Shown here: in pieces, positions 23,867 to 35,900 of the stretch
How the letters are laid out: the number at the start of each line of letters is the position of its first letter
Position numbering within the stretch: the first letter of the stretch is position 1
Source: Mesaphorura yosii
Taxonomy: Eukaryota; Arthropoda; Collembola; Poduromorpha; Tullbergiidae
Direction of reading: 5' to 3'
Assembly: GCA_009869945.1 (NCBI GenBank)
Contig: WIXG01000221.1
Location: 62,001 to 126,000 of the forward strand
DNA: 64,000 bases
The notes under the pieces: model-generated
Databases searched by the model: none
Told to the model about the DNA's origin: nothing
Seen by the model: the letters and a program-made list of their open reading frames with translations, nothing else
Made by a program: the position numbers and the translations under genes

Positions 23867-25356
23867 ATGGTCTCCGCTTACAATAAATTCTTTCCGAGAT
23901 ACAAAATTGTATCAGTACTACAAAATAAAACTTCCAAAGTGTACGTGATCAAAGACAGATGGGGAAAGAAATTTGTGCTCAAGATCAAACCGGCACCTCC
24001 GACCACTGGACAACCCGATGTGATTCCAGCGTTTGGACAACATGTAGAACTACGGGAGTATAACAATCTCAAAGCTGTCCGGGATGCAGACGGTGCGCCC
24101 ACGAAGCACCTGCTGGAAGTCGTCGCATGGAAAAAACTTCAGCGTAGACGCAACAGTTTCTGTGAATTACCGAAGGACTGCAACCAAGGGCTCCCCAACG
24201 CCATTGCGATTGTGTTTGAACTTTGTGACCAAGATTTGGCTTCTAAAATCTAAGAAACAGAAGAGGGGCTGACCCTAGACAATAAGCTTGCAATTGCTGA
24301 TCAGATGATATCGACTTTGGCATACTTGCATGGGCAGAACGTGCTACATTGCGACTTCAAACCACAGAACGTCTTCCTGAAAAAGAGAACCACGAACGAG
24401 GTTATCAAGTGGATCGCAATTATAGGTACTGAGTTGGAAATCATTCTCGAACTTTACCATACTTGTTTATAATTATTCCATGTGCATTAACAGGAGATTT
24501 TGGGGAATCGATTGCCTGTACCACCGTAAGCACAACAAGAACCCACACGGCGATTGGCACCAACTTGTACATGGCTCCAGAGATCCAGAGAGCTAATTAT
24601 GGAAAAGCCAAGTACAGCGCTAGAGCAGAATCCTACAGCCTGGGACTGACCTTGGTCGAGCTTTTTCACAAATTCAAGCCGCTAAGAAACGTAAAATCTT
24701 CTCAGGCTCAGGAAGAGACGTCGGCTGGTGAACAAGCTTGCAGAGAATTCCACGAGTGGGACTTTGCCGACTGGAAGAAAGACCTTGACCGACGCACCGG
24801 ACGTGACGCATGGGAGCAATGTTTCCAAAGTCTGCGTGACCTTCCAGAAGAAATTAAACTCTTTGCATGGGCTTTAACCCTGAGCTCCACCGACTATCGA
24901 TATGACGTCACTGAAATTGCCCGCATTATGCAAGGTCAAGGTCAAGAACGATATTCGGAGAACATCGAGGTTACAACTTTTCAAGAAGTGTATTTCAAGT
25001 TGATCGACTACGAACAAAATATTGCAGGGATTAACGACGAATTGACATTGTGCGACGAAAACGTTAATCAAATCGGGTGATATTGGGATGGCAAGTACAG
25101 ACTCTCTGAATTTATAAACCTCGTTCAAGCTGTAATCTCGTACTGGAGAGCAACTGCGAAGTTACTTGCTGAACTGGAGGAGCTCCGACCTGAATCAGAT
25201 AACACTTGCGCTAATAAGAAAATTACACTAGCGGTGGACAAGTTGCTGGATAAATGCTGGAAAGCGTGGCGACTAGCTCAAAGAGTCCATAGTCAGGCAG
25301 GGACTGTTTTGGATAGGTGGCCATTGCAAATCAATATTAATTCTGCAAATTCTTAA
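23867..25356 (+). pseudogene. Protein kinase with two in-frame stops
   Basis: A eukaryotic protein-kinase fold is readable from MVSAYNKFF at 23867. FVLKIK carries the ATP-binding Lys, VLHCDFKPQNVFL is the catalytic loop (HCD instead of HRD), GDFGES is the metal-binding loop and LYMAPE is the activation-segment end. One intron runs from the donor after 24426 to a CAG acceptor just before GDFG. The frame is broken by TAA at 24251-24253, directly before the alpha-E region, and by TGA at 25078-25080. It then stays open to TAA at 25354-25356. After the kinase domain about 150 residues of helical, charged sequence follow. All key loops remain, so loss of function, if real, is recent. Readthrough is the alternative. 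Confidence 0.7.
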
Positions 25357-25891
25357 TTTTGTTATAGAAGCGAAAGAAAATAAAGAAAAGCAGCGTGAAA
25401 GACACGCACACAGACAAAGATTTGCGCTAGCATAAGTTCATCTATTATGTGCTAATAAATTTGTGAGTAGAGTTGTTCGTCCAAGGCGGAATTTTTTGAA
25501 ATTAGGCACCGGCTAGAAGATTAGAGGCTGGGAGTCTGAGGCGAAGGGGTGCACAGTCAGTGGACCTCCCCGACATTGCCTCTTCCAACATTGTCGATCC
25601 CGTTCTTGACCTGGACCTGGGGGATCGGTTCAGGCACTGACCACTCGTAATTTATTGAATAAAAGCGCTGATTCGACTTCCCGTGGGCGGTTTTTTCGGC
25701 CATTGACGGGTTTACATTAATACAAATTGCCTCATTATCACGTGCTTCTAAAAACCCAGTAATCGCACCTCTTCAGAAGAATCCGAAGAATCCCGCCCAA
25801 ATTCAATGAATATTTCTATGGCATAACAGAATACAGACAATAGAATAGTGCGACAATCATTCATTCACATGGCTGTGCGGCACAATAGCAT
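25357..25891. other. Gap between kinase and TPR remnants
   Basis: AATAAA-like words just after the kinase frame (25377-25384) could be its poly(A) signal. At 25560-25640 a short open frame (VDLPDIASSNIVDPVLDLDL) ends in TGA and may be a stray exon end, but nothing joins to it. Otherwise empty. Confidence 0.35.
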
Positions 25892-26200
25892 ATGCGATTG
25901 GATATAGAATTGGATAGAGAGAATGATCACAATGTTCTGAATTATAAGCACGACAAGGCGATGGCTCTAAAAAGACTAAGAACGTTCGAAAAATCGCTCG
26001 AACTGCTGCACTACGTTCATGAAAAGCGAGTGAGCATGCACGGGGAGAACGACGCCAGGACTTTAATGACCAAGTCTGAAATCGCATGTGTTCCCTACGA
26101 GAAGAAGGAATTTACGAAGGTTCTTGAAATCTAGAAGGAATTTGAAGCCGAATACAAACACGTGCTTGGAGACGCGCACGTACATAATCAAAGTACGAAA
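25892..26200 (+). pseudogene. TPR (kinesin-light-chain-type) remnant with an in-frame stop
   Basis: Residues such as KALKRLRTFEKSLELLHYVHEKRVSMHGENDARTL (shown here only in part: ALKRLRTFEKSLELL, then MHGENDARTLMTKSEIA) fit the 42-residue TPR units of kinesin light chain and related proteins, where A..YE.AL and GENHP.TL..  patterns recur. A TAG at 26132-26134 breaks the second unit; KEFEAEYKHVLGDAH continues it in the same frame. The remnant is short and has no start region, so it is a fragment. Confidence 0.5.
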
Positions 26201-26266
26201 GTTCATTGCAGACTGCAAGGCGAAACTCTCCCAGTGAGCGAATCGAGCCAGCCATTGCCACATTGT

Positions 26267-26690
26267 CTAATTTGTAACCCATTCTAATATGACATGACGG
26301 CTTGCACCAGAACCTTGCCACCCACCTGCGTCACTTTGCGTCACTCCGGATGAAGATGAACTTGTGCTCTTCCTTCTTGGATCTCCTGCACCATTAGTCA
26401 GCTCTCAGCGAAGTAATGGGGACTCACCTTCCGTCTCTGTCTTTGACAGTGACAGCCTACGGACACGCTCCTCCACCACGTAGTTCTTCGGAAAGATGAT
26501 GGGTGCGTACAGTGTTCGGTCGTCGCCCGGGTCTCGCTGTCTCCTCAACTTCTGTACAGTCATCGTAATCCTGGATGACCTCTTCTCCCTCCAGGGAGAC
26601 GGAGGCGTGACGTCGGATGTGCTGCCCAAACTCTCCCTTCAGGAAGTCGTCTTTGTGCTCGAGGAAGCCTTCGCAGGAAGGAAGCGGGGT
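26267..26690 (-). pseudogene. Unassigned gene fragment downstream of the SecA-like gene
   Basis: On the minus strand protein-like sequence starts near 26690 (GFLEHKDDFLKGEFGQHIRR). It shifts frame near 26560 to TLYAPIIFPKNYVVEERVRR and reaches a good GTGAGT donor after 26428. A CAG acceptor opens 26385-26267 in the matching phase, giving a Ser-rich tail ending WVTN. The two exons support a former gene and the frame change argues that it is broken. I do not recognise the protein. Confidence 0.35.
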
Positions 26691-26917
26691 AAATCAAGGA
26701 GTATATGGAAGGATTGGGAGCGGAGACGGCGGACCTTGAAGATTTCTATGCAGGAGCAGTGTGCAACAAGAGGTGTAGGCAACAGTCTGGAGCTGTCGTG
26801 TCGAGTTGAGTGTCATGATTTTGCCAAAATAAATTAGTAAATATTCCTCAAATTGAATATTAGGGAATTTATTTCTGAAAGGTGACAACAACAATCGAGG
26901 TAATCATTTTGAACTGT

Positions 26918-29900
26918 TCAGATGAGTCTCATCTTTCGAAGGACAGGAAGCCCGGCCTCCTCTGCTCTCCCTCGCAAATGCTCAGAGGCTGCGTCCAGAA
27001 CAAAGACGGCACTGGTGCCATGGAGACCGACCCCAGCCTTGCTGGTGTGTTGGAAGAAGTGGACGGAGTGTCCAAACACCTCGAACACCTGCCCCACTGT
27101 CTGTCCACAGTTGGCCAGGATGGTGGAGACGGGGATGTGGTGGAAGATGTTGTTGCGCAGCTTCCCAAAGTCCCTTCTCTGCATCTCCCTCCGGATGTCG
27201 GCCTCTGGGGAGAAGGACTCTTTCCAGTTGCGCATGAACCATCCGTCCTCCCCTCCCTCCACTCCACTCGCCATGGTTCGGTTGAGCTGCATCTGTTTGT
27301 CCTTGAAGAGCGAGTCGAGTCCTTGTCCGAGGAGTCTATGTGTCAGTTCCTTGGCTGCGGGCTCAATGAGTTCCCGTTGGAGGTTGAGCACCGAGTCCTC
27401 CAGCAGCTTCTCCTCCAGGTCCACGATGTAGTCCTTCACGAACTTTGAGTAAACTTCTGATGCGCTCTTTCGTTCATCGATGCCGTACCTGTCACTGGTC
27501 TTCGCCTTCAGCTTGTCGGCCTCCCTCTCGAAGTGTATGGTGAGAGATTCCACTTGTTGCACCGCAAAGTCAAAGATGGACGTGAGTTTGGCTCTTGTGA
27601 GAATGGACGAGAGGCCGAGGACTTGGAGCGCGGCATGGAAGCCCTTGACCACCCATCCGTAGCGCCCGCAGTATCTGGTCACCTTGTCTGTCAGTTTGGT
27701 GAGAATGTAACGAGCGAGAGTGCTGAGCACTCGCTGGAGAGCGTGGAGGTAGGCACTCGCCTCCCCATGCATCCACTGGAAGGACATTGCAATCTTGTTC
27801 TCTGCCTGCCCTTCCGCGTAACTCGCCTCGTGCAGTTTGTCGAGAGCTGCCTCGAGTTCAGTTATGGCCACCTTGAATTTCGTGGAAAGGAAGGCGCCCT
27901 TGAGCAGTACTCGGAAGTTGGTGAGAACGTAGTTGCGAGCAGAGTCGAGGAGCGTCTCGATGCCCATGTTGGCAAATGTCGTAGCGAGACCCTCCAACGC
28001 ATAGCGCCCTGCCGTCCAGAGCGTCTTCTTAACGATCTCCTCGAGGATCTCCATCCCGACTCGTGCTCCAACAGTGGCTCCAGTAGCACCCGCAAGACCC
28101 CCTGTGCCCACGGAGAAGGCGACGCTGATGATTTTGTGGAGAGCGTACTGCTTCCACGAGAAGGAGCCGCTGAGTCCGCTCTGCACTGCAAACAGAATGT
28201 CGCCCCCGCCCTCCGAAATGAGGATTGCAGACAGATTGGCGGCGGCGCCAGCTGTAATCACCGCCAGTGCGATTCCTGCAGCGATCTGGAGGACGCCAAA
28301 TATGGCAACGTACATTGCCCCATTGGAGTACCATGGAATCTTTCTTCGAACTCGAGGGATCCGTTCAAAGTCTGCCATGTAGAGGTCGACCAGTTCCTCG
28401 AGGTTGGAGGTGGGGAGCTGGACACCCTTTTCACCCGCGCTGTAAGTCTTGTCGATGGTGTCGTAGTCACGGGTCACCTGCAGACGGTCGAGAGTTTTGA
28501 CGGTCCCCACGGATCGAACGAGGCCTTTCCGCAACGCCTTCAAGTATTTACCAAAGTCAGACTCCGACTCGATGGTGTGGTACTTTTTGAATACTGCGCG
28601 AATGGCGGTGCAGAGGCGGTGCTCCTCTCCTCCGAACAGAGAGTCGATGTCATTCAAGACTCCCTCCACCGTACCTGCCATGTGCTCCTTGACCTCCAGA
28701 CTCAACTCCGCAATGCGCTCCTTCGACAATAACTTGTTCTTGAGGCATTTCTTGATGGCAGCCACTCGACTGCTTTCCGCGTCGAGACGCGCGTGAAGTG
28801 GCCAGTAGACCGCCACAGGCTTCAGAATGCCGTCTTTCATAAGCTGCCCCAAGATGAGCTTCTTGCCGTCCCCCTTGTATGGCGTCAGTCCGGTGAGGTC
28901 GGTTGTGCGAAGTTCTTTCTGGGGCAGACCGAGCTGAGCTCCCGACACCGGGTCACGCGCGATGATCATAAGACCCAGCAAGTGCGCGCAGGGAGCGAGC
29001 GAAGGAGGGAGTCCCTTCAGAAGAAACCGCTTCCCACCATCGACCTCATCCACCTTCAACTCGTCATAATGTTGGTCTTTGATTTTGGCGATGTAATCGA
29101 CCTGATGGAGAAGAATTCCCTTGTCCTTTAGCAGTTCTTCGACCTTCTCCCAGTCGCCAGCAATGGCCGGTCGCTGGAAGGGAGTGGCAGTGTAGGATTG
29201 GAAGTTGAGACGGGCCAGGAGGCGACCAATGAGGATCTTGTCCGTGTGACTGATGCCAGTGACGGAGCGGAATGCGTCCTCGTCGTAGTTGACAACCCAC
29301 GACTCAACCTCCTCCTCGTTCTCCACAAACTCTGCCTTCGTGAGGAGGCTCCAGAGTTGTTCTTTGGTGAGGAGTACTTGCTCAAAGTCCGATTCCTGCA
29401 GATACCTCTTGTTGACGTCCCTTCGTAGGACCTTCTGAAGTTTATTGCTCATGGCGTGCTTATCGCACCTGGCGTAGCATGCTGGAACCACTGCCACGGC
29501 AGCCGACGTGAGGCCCTCTTCATCTCCCCGACTCTTGTCGAGCTGTGCACGGATGGTCGCCTCCAGCCCTTCGGCGTACTCGCTCAGAGCGTATGTCCAC
29601 TCCAACTCCTTCTCTCCAAACATGAGGCGGTTGTCTGATGCTCGGAGCCACAGTTTTCTGCTGAGGCGCATGGGTTTGAGAAGACGTTGGTAGCCAGTCT
29701 CTTCTTTGACTGCCCTCACGTCCGCCTCGAGGATGGCGGCGAGCATCGCCTCTGCCTCTTCCCTGTCCTTGTCCACTCCAGGAAGCGAAGCGAAGAAGTG
29801 CTCGTCCACCTCTGTCCCAAGCAAGTCATCGAGAACGCGGAGGTGGCGTTCGTAGAGGTCACACTCGTTCTTGAACTGGACCTCGAGCAGGACGTCCTTC

Positions 29901-32900
29901 CCGCTTGCCTTCGCCCCCTCTTCGCCGTCCGTCTTTTTGAGCTTGAACTGGCTGATGTCCACGTCTCGTTTCATGTCTTCCAGGTTGTTTATGTTTCTTT
30001 GAATGGCTCGTCTGGCAGCCTTGAGGTGGTGGCGTGCGAGCCATCTCGTTCCAAAGCTCTTCTGCTCTCCGTCGAGTTTGAGGAGACAGACACCGAGGTA
30101 GTAGTGGGCGATCTCGTTGTAGTAGGGCTCCACCTCGATGGCCTTGAGGAGAACCTGCACAGCCTCCGCCACCGTGCCGTCCTCCTCGTACGCACGCGCC
30201 AGCTTGACGTAGTCTGCTGCGGCGCGGCAGAGTCCCCACTGCTGCGCTGCCTTGCCCTCCACGTCCTTCCAAAAAAGGTCAAACTTTGTTTCGAGGAGTT
30301 TCTCCCCCTCTTCTGATTCTCCCTTCTGATTGTTTCTCTTCAGATGGACAGATTGGACGAAAACTTGAACACTGTCCAGCCAGAAGGCCCACTCGTTCTT
30401 GACCAAGTCTCCGTACACTTTGGTCACCCCTTTGCTGTACTTTCCCGAAAGCCCTTTGACCCCTTTGTCTGATATCAGTGCGTTGTATGCGGACGTGAAC
30501 CGTGCAAAGAGTTTCTCCTCCACCTTGATCCCTGGTAGTTGCACCGTCTCCACTCCGCTGATCCTCGTCGTCTCCAGTTGAGCGGTGGCTCGTTGGTAGG
30601 CGGTGATGGAGTGTTCCTTCATGCCGCTCAGCTCCTTGACGATGTACTCCGTGCTCCCGGGAGCTCCAGCACGGGAGGTTCTTCCGAAGGCCTGTTTCTC
30701 CACTCGCTCATTTGGGGGCACGGTTGCGAGAATGACATGAAGTCCGCCACACTCTTCGTCAATGGGGAGGTCGGTGCCCCGCCCTGCAAGGTTGGTGCTG
30801 ATGATCACGTCTCCACCAGTGCACGGATTTTGCTTCGTGAATGTGTCCTCGAAGTCTTTGGCTTGTGAGCTGCTCGTGTACGCGAAGGGGGGTCTCTCGC
30901 GTCCCTGCATGAATGGAGACGTCTGCAGGTGCCGCTGCACTGCCTGCGCGTCCTTGACGTTGCTGCAGATGATGAGGATCGGTTGGCTCTCCATCTTACT
31001 CTCCACAGAGGATGCAATGGCGGTCAGGTAAGTCTCCTCGTCCGGAGCAATGGTGCCTGGGTACTTGATGCACCGTTTGAACTTGTAGCGTGGCATTTTG
31101 AAAAAGTCGACGTCGTAGACAGAATGGAGGAGCTGGCGTGACTTGTGGCAGCCGAGGGTGCCCGTGAGTCCAAACATGCGGAAGCTGGTTGACTTGCTGC
31201 TGAAGTGTTTGAAGTAGCCCATGTTGGAGACGAAGATGGCCTTGAGGCTCTCCGCGCTCAGCTTCTTGCCGTACTTGAGTTGGAGGAACTGGTGGAGGCC
31301 GTAGGAGTACTGCGAGTTGCTCTGCTCAACGCCCGTCGGCAAGTCGACCACCGTGACTTTGGTGGAGACCACAAACTGGTCGTCTTTGGCCATCTGCTTT
31401 GCGTCGAACGCATAATTCACCCAGATCGGCAGTCGGTCCAGAATAAACTGACGGAGGAAGAGGGAGTAGGGCACCTTGCCCTCTCGAACCTTCTCGGTCA
31501 TATCCCTCAGCACCCTGCCTGCCCCCTCCTTTCCCTCTGGGCTCCTCTTGACTCCATTCCAGATGTCGATGAATATTCGTTTGAGGTGTCTGAGTTCTGG
31601 GATGGAGTGCGAGATGTAGAGCACATGGGAGCCTTTGTCCAATAGCATCGAGTCCACTTCGTCTACAATCATAAAGTTGGTCACTCGGCCATTCTTGGCG
31701 TACGTCTTGCCGAGATTCTTGTTGCGGAGGAAGTCCGTCTGGAGCGAGCCGATGTCCGAGTAGATGATCTGCGCCCCGTACCGTTTCCGCAGCTCCTCCT
31801 CGGAGTCTCCCGAACCCCGTTTGCAATTGTCGTCGCAGATGTTGCTCATCTGCACTCCAAAGAGGGCGTAGAGTGGCGCCACATCTTTTGCGCTATCAAC
31901 TGCGAGGATGGGCGAGGAGGAGATGATGTTGCCGTTGAAGCCGCCGAGGGCGAGGTGGATGGCGAGGAGTGCAGTGATGACGGTCTTTCCTTCTGAGGTG
32001 GCAATTTCTCCGAATCTGCCCCTAGTGTCCCCGCCCCCTGCCCAGCTGTCGAGGAAGAGGAGGACTGTGAGCACCTGCGTGTCTCTCGGCGGGTAGCCAC
32101 GCAAAAGCTGCATCCCTTGTCGGATGACCGCCAACAGCTCCGTCTTGTGTACCTTGCACACATTCACTTCTCTCCTGAGTTGGGTCACTGCCTCCACCCA
32201 TTCTCTCACCTCCTCCAGTTTCCAGTAACCAATGGGTTTTCCTGTGGTCTTCAGAATCTGAGATTCTCGCATCGCATTTTTGATCGATCTCAATTCAGTC
32301 ACGACCTCTGCGGCCCGGCCTTGATCCCAACCCCGACAAATGTCAGCGTTGAGGCCGAGATCGCGGAAAGCTTCTACAAGTTGCTTGCCCCCGAGGTCCT
32401 TGAGCTTCTTCATTTCATCCGTCATCTGACGCTGAATGTCGCGCGGATCCCTGCCCAGCCTCCGAACGATGTCTGCAGCGAGGATCCAGTCTCCGTTCCT
32501 GATTTTGCTCAAGTGCGCCGCGAGTGACTCGGGCTCCTCCCTGAGGACGATGTCTATGAAGGGCTCGGTCGAGGTCCGGAACTTTTTCTCGACAGCCAGG
32601 CAGAGCTCAAGGGTGGTTGGTTGCCACACTCCTTTCCTCTTGTAGACGCATACGCGAAGTCCTTCGTCCCAGGCTGCCACACTCAACCCCTTCAGCTCCT
32701 CCACCGTCAACCTATCAAACTCTTTCTGTTCGCACAAATCTTGAAGGGTTCGCTGGAGGAGGGGCCATTCTAGTGGAGCACCTCTCTCGCTCAGTTTGCC
32801 GAGTAGGCACTCCATGAAGGTCTCCACGCAACCGGCATCTGCGGGCTGAAGAAAGTCCTCCAGCTGTGTGAGTGTCTGTTTGATACCCTCACTTCTCTCC

Positions 32901-35900
32901 TCCATCACCTTGCTGAAGGGGTACAGGGCTCTCAGTTGTTCCCTGAGGAGGAGATGGAGGACAGCACGAGGCCAGTCCGCTGCGGTGTTGGTCTGGAGGA
33001 CGTGGGTGAGGGCGGTCAAGTCCTCCGTCTTTGAGGCGTGGAGCAAGACGGAGTGGAGCTGAGCGAAGGAGATGGGGCACACTCGACACACCTCAACGAT
33101 GGTCCCCACCAGCTCTGTCCATTTCTGCACGAGTTCGCCGTCTGCTTCCGTTTCCTTGTCCAAGAGGTAGACTACAGCCTGCCAATCGGTCATGGCGCTT
33201 GCTAACTTGTCCTCAACTGCCGGGCACGAGACCAATTCCAAATTGGAAAGCTGAGCCTTCACGTAGTGTCCAGGCAGAACTCCACGGTTCCATTCGGAGG
33301 GTCGCTCTTCTCGAAGCTCCTGCAGAGGGACCTGGAGTTGCTTCCCTGGACCCAGAGCCTTGGATGCGTCCTCCAGGTACCTTCGTTCTTGAGTAGTGAG
33401 CAAATGAGTTGCCAGGACTGGGGTTTCCAAAGCGAGACTGTGTAGAGCGTCTTTCAAGGGTTGCAGGGACGGTTGAATGGTCTGGTGCTGGAGGAGAGTG
33501 GACTCGAGCCGAGAGTAATTCTTGCCCTGAGTGTACTCAGCCCGCGCCTCTTCGCTCACGGCGAGTGTCGAGTGGAGTCTGAGCACCAGCTCTCTGCTTC
33601 CCTGGTCCAGTTCCGGTTTGAAGTAGAGTCTCCCTAGTACACTTTTCAGTTTGTCAAGTTTGTCTTCCTTAATTGGTGGGAAGAGTGGATCCGAGGTGTA
33701 GATGACCTCCCAGAGAGCCGCCCTGAACTCCTTCTCGTCTCCTTTCTCTTTGTTGGCAGGAAGGCGGTCAAAGAGTATGTTGTGCAGGGAGGCCCAGCCT
33801 TTCCTTAGTTCCTGGAGGTTGTGTTGGGGCTTCTGGAGGAGCTGAAGGAATCCTGACCGGAGACAGCGCACCATCCCCACGATCTTTTTCGGTGCGTTGA
33901 TTTGAGTTAGGCAGTTGAGGGTGTATGCGGTGAACACGCCCAGAGACTCATCCCCTGCCATGCGCTGGAAGAAGGCGTAGAGCCAACGTGGGTCGTCCTC
34001 CCGTCCTTCGTCGCCTCCCGACGCGACGTTCAATTGACTGTTGCCAACGCGGATCCATGCGCCCAGTTCCAGCTGCATCAGATCCTCCACTCGCTTCACA
34101 TTGATCGCTTGGGAGCGAATGACGTCCTCCCGCAGCTCCGCCACGTACTTGGCTCTGAGCTCGGAGAGAGTCGCTTTGGCGCGTAAAGAGGAGACGTGAG
34201 TGCATTGCTCCAGCTCAAAGAGACGTTGACCTGTCCAGCTCCGGAACTCTTGCAGCACGGCCTCGACTCTCATCCCTTGCTTTTGCAAGTCGGACTGGAG
34301 GAAGGAGACCAATTGAGGCAGGTCGCTAGAGATGACAAAGAGTGTGAGGTCACAAAAGTTGCGGACCATTTTCGACGAAGGCGGGTTTGGGTACTTTGGT
34401 ATGCGCAGATTCTTGAGAGCACCTTCACAGTTTTCTTTATCGAGCACTGAGCTGATGGGACACTCGAACTGAGAGAGGACGTCCGAAGAGAAGTTGGCGA
34501 GGAGGAGGAGGGTCAAGTCACGAAGGAGAGACGTCTGGTCCCCACCCTTGTACTCCTTCACGAGGTTGATGTAGTTCCGAAGAACTGTCGGCCTCTCTAT
34601 CAGCGTCTGGACAAGTTTGCTCAGCTTCTCATCCCTCTCCAACTCATCACACCAGCGGCTCATTCTGTCCGACGTGCATTGAGCGAAGCTCTTGAGGTGA
34701 AGGTCCAGCACGCCGGTGATCTTGCATACCAACTGAGCGGGTGAACTCCAGCCTTCCAGGTCGCGAAGAGCCGTGCTGGTGGTCTGCATTCGGTTCACGT
34801 GTCCGTGTTCGAGGCAGAGAGCCGCAAGGAGCTCGAGTTTGAGTGAGAGGAACTGCGTCACCGACTCCGGGTCCACAATCTTCTGGTCCGTGGACAACAG
34901 CTCAATGTAGGAGTGAATGGCACGGCCCGCCTCCGCCTTGTCGGCGAGGAGGTGCTCCATATCGTATCCTTCAGCCACCGTGTCAGATATTGATCCCACA
35001 CAAGTGGACCACGCAATGCTGAAGAGAGTGCAAGCGTCTGCCGTTGCTTCCCTCAACAGCGCGTCATTCTGAAGGCGCGTGTCTTTGCTCACCACTTCCA
35101 TGAGTCCCTCGAACTTGGTCTCCACCTTGCGCAATTCGTCGGCGGAGAAGCTCTCAAACTTGAGGACGAAGCCAATGGCGCGTACCTGAGAAGCCCAGAC
35201 ACTCGCGTCTCTCGAGCTCTTGGACAGACGTTCGATAGCGTCGGGCAAGAGGTGGCGGCGTCGGTCTCCGCTCAGTTCCTCCTTCTTGGCCACAGAGTCG
35301 CCGAGAAGTGTCCGGAGAATCTTTGCGCACACCTCCACGTACACTTCCTCCGTGCGCCTCTTCAGCGCGTACGCATCTTTGCGAAGAAGTGCTGCAGTGT
35401 CTCTGTACAAACGGATCTTTTCTTCAAAGTCCAGTCCCGCTTCCGGTGCCTCCACGAGCGCCACAAAGTCCTCCGTGAGCTGGTTGTTACCTTCGGTGTG
35501 GTCGAGGAGAGTGTGGATGCTCTCCAGGAGTGAACTCTTAAACTTGTTGTCGTAAATGTCTTTGAGGATCTGGAGAGTCCACTCTTGACTGTGCTTCGGC
35601 TGTTGTAGGGCTGCCGTCTGTAGCTGAGCCAACTGCCCTTCATCCCCCACCAAGTAATGGAGCAGAAATTTGTACAAGCTCGTCGTCTCGCTTTTGCCTC
35701 GAAGTGCTTTCAGAATGTCGCTGAGTTGTGTCTTGGTCACATCCGCCAGGACGAAGACGAGGACGTCGTCCCTCTCCATGTGTTTGGTGGCCAGGTCCAC
35801 GCAGACCGACAGCTTCAACTTCTTCTCCGAGTGTTCCTGGCAGAGCTGTCGGAAGACGGGCAGCAACTCGTCACTGACCTTAGTCACCCACGACGCCAAC

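Noticed and set aside
27533-28732. 399-codon + strand ORF opposite the SecA-like gene
   Set aside because: Shadow frame of a strongly coding exon; its translation has no domain sense.
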